The position numbers and the translations under genes were made by a program. 8,288 nucleotides of DNA from Palsa-147 sp036513895 (GTDB lineage: Bacteria > Acidobacteriota > Terriglobia > Acidiferrales > UBA7541). Under the pieces are notes generated by a model. It ran no database searches, was not told where the DNA came from, and saw only the letters and a list, made by a program, of their open reading frames with translations. Positions 6,384-8,288 of the stretch are shown here, piece after piece (position 1 is the first letter of the stretch; the number at the start of each line of letters is the position of its first letter). The stretch is taken from NCBI GenBank assembly GCA_036513895.1, contig DATBYF010000122.1, positions 1 through 8,288 of the forward strand, in the 5' to 3' direction.

Positions 6384-7208
6384 CTATTTACGCGCTACTT
6401 CCAGTCCGGAGCCGCCACCTTGAAAACCGGGCTGAATATTTACGACACCGAACTGCCGGTCCTCGACTTCGCGATGCGCAGCCATGGCCCAGAGAAAAGC
6501 TATGCGATGTCCGGGCACCGCGACGTTCGGATGATACCCGCTGGGCATGAGTACCGCATCGCCGTCACGAACCGCTGTGATGAGTTCCGGATATTGGATG
6601 TTGTTGTAAACGAATTGAATCCCAAACGCCGGTTCCGGCATGTCGAAGTAAACGTACATTTCTTCGAGCATCTTTTCATGCTCGTGCGGCGGCCAACTGG
6701 TCCAATTCCCGGGCTCGGAGAAAGTGAATCCCACCAGGAGGCGGCCGGCATTCACATTTTTCCCGATCAAAACGTTCAGATCGCGGGTATTAGATGGCCC
6801 GCCGGCGATGAATCGCAGCGTCGGATCCTTCGAAGTTTGCTGGTAGGAAACAAACTGCAACGGATAGCGGCGTTCGACATCCGCGGAAAACTCCGCCAAA
6901 TCCGCTTTGCCGTCTGTCTTCACTTCAATCTGTGTGTCGCGAGGGATATAAATTGCGTCGTATTGCCCGAGATGGAATTCCTCTGCCCCGGCTTTCACTT
7001 CCGCGCTTCCCGAGAGGCATACCAATCCTGTCTCATGATCGCCGTTTGAAAACGAAGCTGTTGGCACCGAAGTATTCAGAATGATTCGGCCATAGTTGAG
7101 ATGCTTCATCGTGCTGTTGCCAGGCGAAACGGAGATGTGCCGGCCAAGGTGGCTATTGGTTTTTCGAAACACCATTTTTTCAAACGTATGTTGCTCCATT
7201 TGCTTCAT
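6384..7208 (-). CDS. KduI/IolB-superfamily isomerase, probable DKI isomerase
   Basis: Bicupin isomerase of 274 residues, inferred to convert DKI to 2,5-diketo-3-deoxygluconate, the substrate of KduD. The C-terminal cupin carries the metal-site pattern EPGNWTSWPPHEHEKMLEEMY (165-185: H175, H177 and E182 or E183) and SGYHPNVAVPGHR (223-235: H226). The GNW-S-x-PPH-x-H and GYHP motifs are those of IolB (5-deoxyglucuronate isomerase) rather than E. coli KduI, which has CHTHERRMEVY and IHSGVG here; the N-terminal FRK..SH also fits IolB. Position and neighbours argue for the KduI reaction, so no gene symbol is given. The start at 7208 is set by AAGGAG 7 nt upstream. An in-frame ATG at 7250 exists but lacks a ribosome site. 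No inositol-pathway gene is nearby. Confidence 0.88.
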   Translation of the reverse strand: MKQMEQHTFEKMVFRKTNSHLGRHISVSPGNSTMKHLNYGRIILNTSVPTASFSNGDHETGLVCLSGSAEVKAGAEEFHLGQYDAIYIPRDTQIEVKTDGKADLAEFSADVERRYPLQFVSYQQTSKDPTLRFIAGGPSNTRDLNVLIGKNVNAGRLLVGFTFSEPGNWTSWPPHEHEKMLEEMYVYFDMPEPAFGIQFVYNNIQYPELITAVRDGDAVLMPSGYHPNVAVPGHRIAFLWAMAAHREVEDRQFGVVNIQPGFQGGGSGLEVARK

Positions 7209-7215
7209 CAAGCAG

Positions 7216-7221
7216 CTCCTT
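7216..7221 (-). promoter_or_regulatory. Ribosome binding site of the isomerase gene
   Basis: Minus-strand AAGGAG with 7 nt before the ATG at 7208. It decides the start against the upstream in-frame ATG at 7250, which has no such site. Confidence 0.8.
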
Positions 7222-7241
7222 CTCGTGGTGAAGATTTGTCT

Positions 7242-7318
7242 GACGCCCATCGACGGTTCATTCGCGGCGGCCGGAACATTTTTCGGTCAAGCGCGCTTGG
7301 CCGCGCGCAGTGGGCGTC
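7242..7318. repeat. 8-bp inverted repeat enclosing a hairpin
   Basis: GACGCCCA (7242-7249) and TGGGCGTC (7311-7318) are perfect reverse complements 61 bp apart. Between them lies the GCGCGC hairpin at 7291-7308. In a minus-strand RNA the outer arms could pair to close a multi-helix leader about 34 nt before the isomerase start. The arms do not extend beyond 8 bp. A functional structure is only a possibility. Confidence 0.5.
7288..7308. promoter_or_regulatory. 12-bp perfect palindrome overlapping a GC hairpin
   Basis: CAAGCGCGCTTG (7288-7299) is a perfect palindrome and therefore a candidate operator for a dimeric regulator. It overlaps a hairpin formed by two GCGCGC arms (7291-7296 and 7303-7308) around a 6-nt loop. 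The two readings are mutually exclusive as DNA site or RNA stem. It does not have the central CG of a LacI-type operator, and the hairpin lacks the U-tract of an intrinsic terminator. Confidence 0.4.
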
Positions 7319-7340
7319 TGAATGTGGAACCCGAGCAACG

Positions 7341-8288
7341 TCAGAATAGCAGCTTGACGCCCAACTGCAGCTGCCGCATCGGGTTCGCAGAAGTGATGAC
7401 TCCGAACGTAGAGGAACCGACAGTGGCGCCGTTTCCTCCCGGAGAATTCAGGCTCACGATGTTGAAGATGTTGTAAGCGTCTGCACGGATTTGGAAACCA
7501 AAACCTTCCCTGAAACGGTTCAAGCTAATGTCGCGAGAGATCGAGAGATCCACGTCCTTGAACGTCGGCCCGCGCATCAGGTTGCGGCTGGAGCTTCCAT
7601 CTACGGCTATTCCGTTGACCAGAGTCGCCGGATTCTGCGAGAACGCAGCGATATTGAACCACTCTGCCGCGGAGCGAGTGCTTAAGACCGGGTTCTGACC
7701 CGGAACGAGTTCGGCTCGCTCCGCGGAGGTGTTGCCAGTGAGGTTGGCATCCTTCCCGTTGAGAATCGTGAAAGGAAAGCCGCTGCGTATATTGACGATC
7801 GAGGACAAGGCCCAGCCGTTCAATAATCCGCGCTGCAGCGAACTCTCTCCCTTGTAATAATTCAATTGCCAGACGACCGCGGTGACGAATTGATGGCGGA
7901 GATCGAAGTCCGCTGGACCTCTTTCCAGGCGCAGATTGGTCATATCCTGCGCACCGCCTTGCGTGGTGTTGTTGTCGAGTTGGACGCTGTCAAACGTGTG
8001 GCTGTAGGTGTAAAAGCCGTAGAGCATGACACCGCGCGTCATTCGCAACTGTGCCGTCGCTTGCAGTCCGTTGTATGAAGCTGTTTGATTCGATTGCGTG
8101 AGAAGGACAGTTCCAAATGGGCTTCCCGGCGCTGTGCAAGTAGCGACGCCGGCATTATTGATCGGGCGGCGTGCTACGATGTTACCCGTGGCGCTGGTGG
8201 CGCAGGCCGCAACAAGTGCGCCGGTCGCAGGAGCATTGATGTCCTGGGCGAACGGCAAATCGTGGCTGAGGTTGCCGACGTAGGCCGC
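7341..8288 (-). CDS. Oar-like TonB-dependent receptor, C-terminal part
   Basis: Only the last 315 residues are in the window; the frame runs open to the right edge, so the start, carboxypeptidase-like domain and plug are missing. The visible part is outer-membrane beta-barrel: alternating aromatic strands such as VMLYGFYTYSHTFD, the Oar-type segment LERGPADFDLRHQFVTAVVW, NGWALSSIVNIRSGFPFTI, FQIRADAYNIFNIVSLNSP, and the terminal strand LQLGVKLLF ending in Phe, the signal read by the BAM complex. Such receptors are highly expanded in Acidobacteria and are annotated as carboxypeptidase-regulatory-like TonB receptors. Its place before the uronate genes suggests uptake of an oligouronide, but substrate cannot be read from the sequence. 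It ends 132 nt before the isomerase start and may be in the same transcript. Confidence 0.9.
   Translation of the reverse strand, partial: AAYVGNLSHDLPFAQDINAPATGALVAACATSATGNIVARRPINNAGVATCTAPGSPFGTVLLTQSNQTASYNGLQATAQLRMTRGVMLYGFYTYSHTFDSVQLDNNTTQGGAQDMTNLRLERGPADFDLRHQFVTAVVWQLNYYKGESSLQRGLLNGWALSSIVNIRSGFPFTILNGKDANLTGNTSAERAELVPGQNPVLSTRSAAEWFNIAAFSQNPATLVNGIAVDGSSSRNLMRGPTFKDVDLSISRDISLNRFREGFGFQIRADAYNIFNIVSLNSPGGNGATVGSSTFGVITSANPMRQLQLGVKLLF

Larger units (their letters stand above)
7209..7340 (-). other. 132-bp intergenic region between receptor gene and isomerase gene
   Basis: Likely site for the operon promoter or a leader. It contains a 12-bp perfect palindrome overlapping a GC-rich hairpin, an 8-bp inverted repeat enclosing that hairpin, and the isomerase ribosome binding site. 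TTGACC at 7290-7285 (minus strand) resembles a -35 box, but no -10 follows at 17 bp. No U-rich intrinsic terminator follows the hairpin. Confidence 0.6.

Noticed and set aside
6420..7049. 209-residue plus-strand open frame opposite the isomerase gene
   Set aside because: Antisense shadow of a confident gene, with no ribosome site and no domain pattern.
7206..7250. Earlier ATG start at 7250 for the isomerase, giving an N-terminus MGVRQ that resembles MDVRQ of E. coli KduI
   Set aside because: There is no ribosome site before 7250, the similarity covers five residues only, and AAGGAG is ideally placed for the ATG at 7208, which gives the usual IolB length.
7291..7308. Intrinsic terminator for the receptor gene
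   Set aside because: The GC stem is followed on the minus strand by TTGACCGAAAAATG, with no run of T residues.

Overview
The window reads as a catabolic locus for unsaturated uronic acids, the 4-deoxy-L-threo-5-hexosulose-uronate (DKI) to 2-keto-3-deoxygluconate (KDG) route. It most likely comes from an acidobacterium of the Terriglobia. That placement rests on the Oar-type TonB-dependent receptor tail with its characteristic C-terminal strand, the moderately high GC content and the overall gene style. It is inference, because no marker gene is present.

All eight supported genes lie on the minus strand and are transcribed from the right edge to the left edge. In that order they are: the C-terminal 315 residues of an Oar-like outer-membrane receptor (cut by the window edge); a 132-bp gap with palindromic sequence; a KduI/IolB-superfamily isomerase; an ExuT-like hexuronate transporter of the MFS ACS family; KduD; a single-domain cupin best read as KdgF; a secreted 636-residue protein of unknown function; a 130-bp gap; KDG kinase; and KDPG aldolase. 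From the isomerase to the unknown protein the spacings are short (26 nt, 4 nt, 56 nt, then a 4-bp ATGA overlap), which suggests one operon. KDG kinase and the aldolase are 10 nt apart and may be expressed with the upstream genes or from their own promoter.

The proposed scheme is as follows. Oligouronides enter the periplasm through the receptor. The secreted 636-residue protein, which looks like a two-domain polysaccharide lyase or glycosidase but matches no family I can name with certainty, may process them. ExuT imports the products. KdgF linearises the unsaturated uronate to DKI, the isomerase converts DKI to 2,5-diketo-3-deoxygluconate, KduD reduces this to KDG, KdgK phosphorylates it, and Eda cleaves KDPG to pyruvate and glyceraldehyde 3-phosphate.

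The most interesting points are the unassigned secreted protein translationally coupled to kdgF, and the isomerase, whose motifs look like IolB (inositol pathway) rather than classical KduI although it occupies the KduI position. Smaller signals are a 13-bp tandem repeat just before kdgF and a 12-bp perfect palindrome and hairpin between the receptor and the isomerase gene. I recognised no regulator gene, no pectinase or alginate lyase of a known family, no RNA gene, no CRISPR array and no mobile element.
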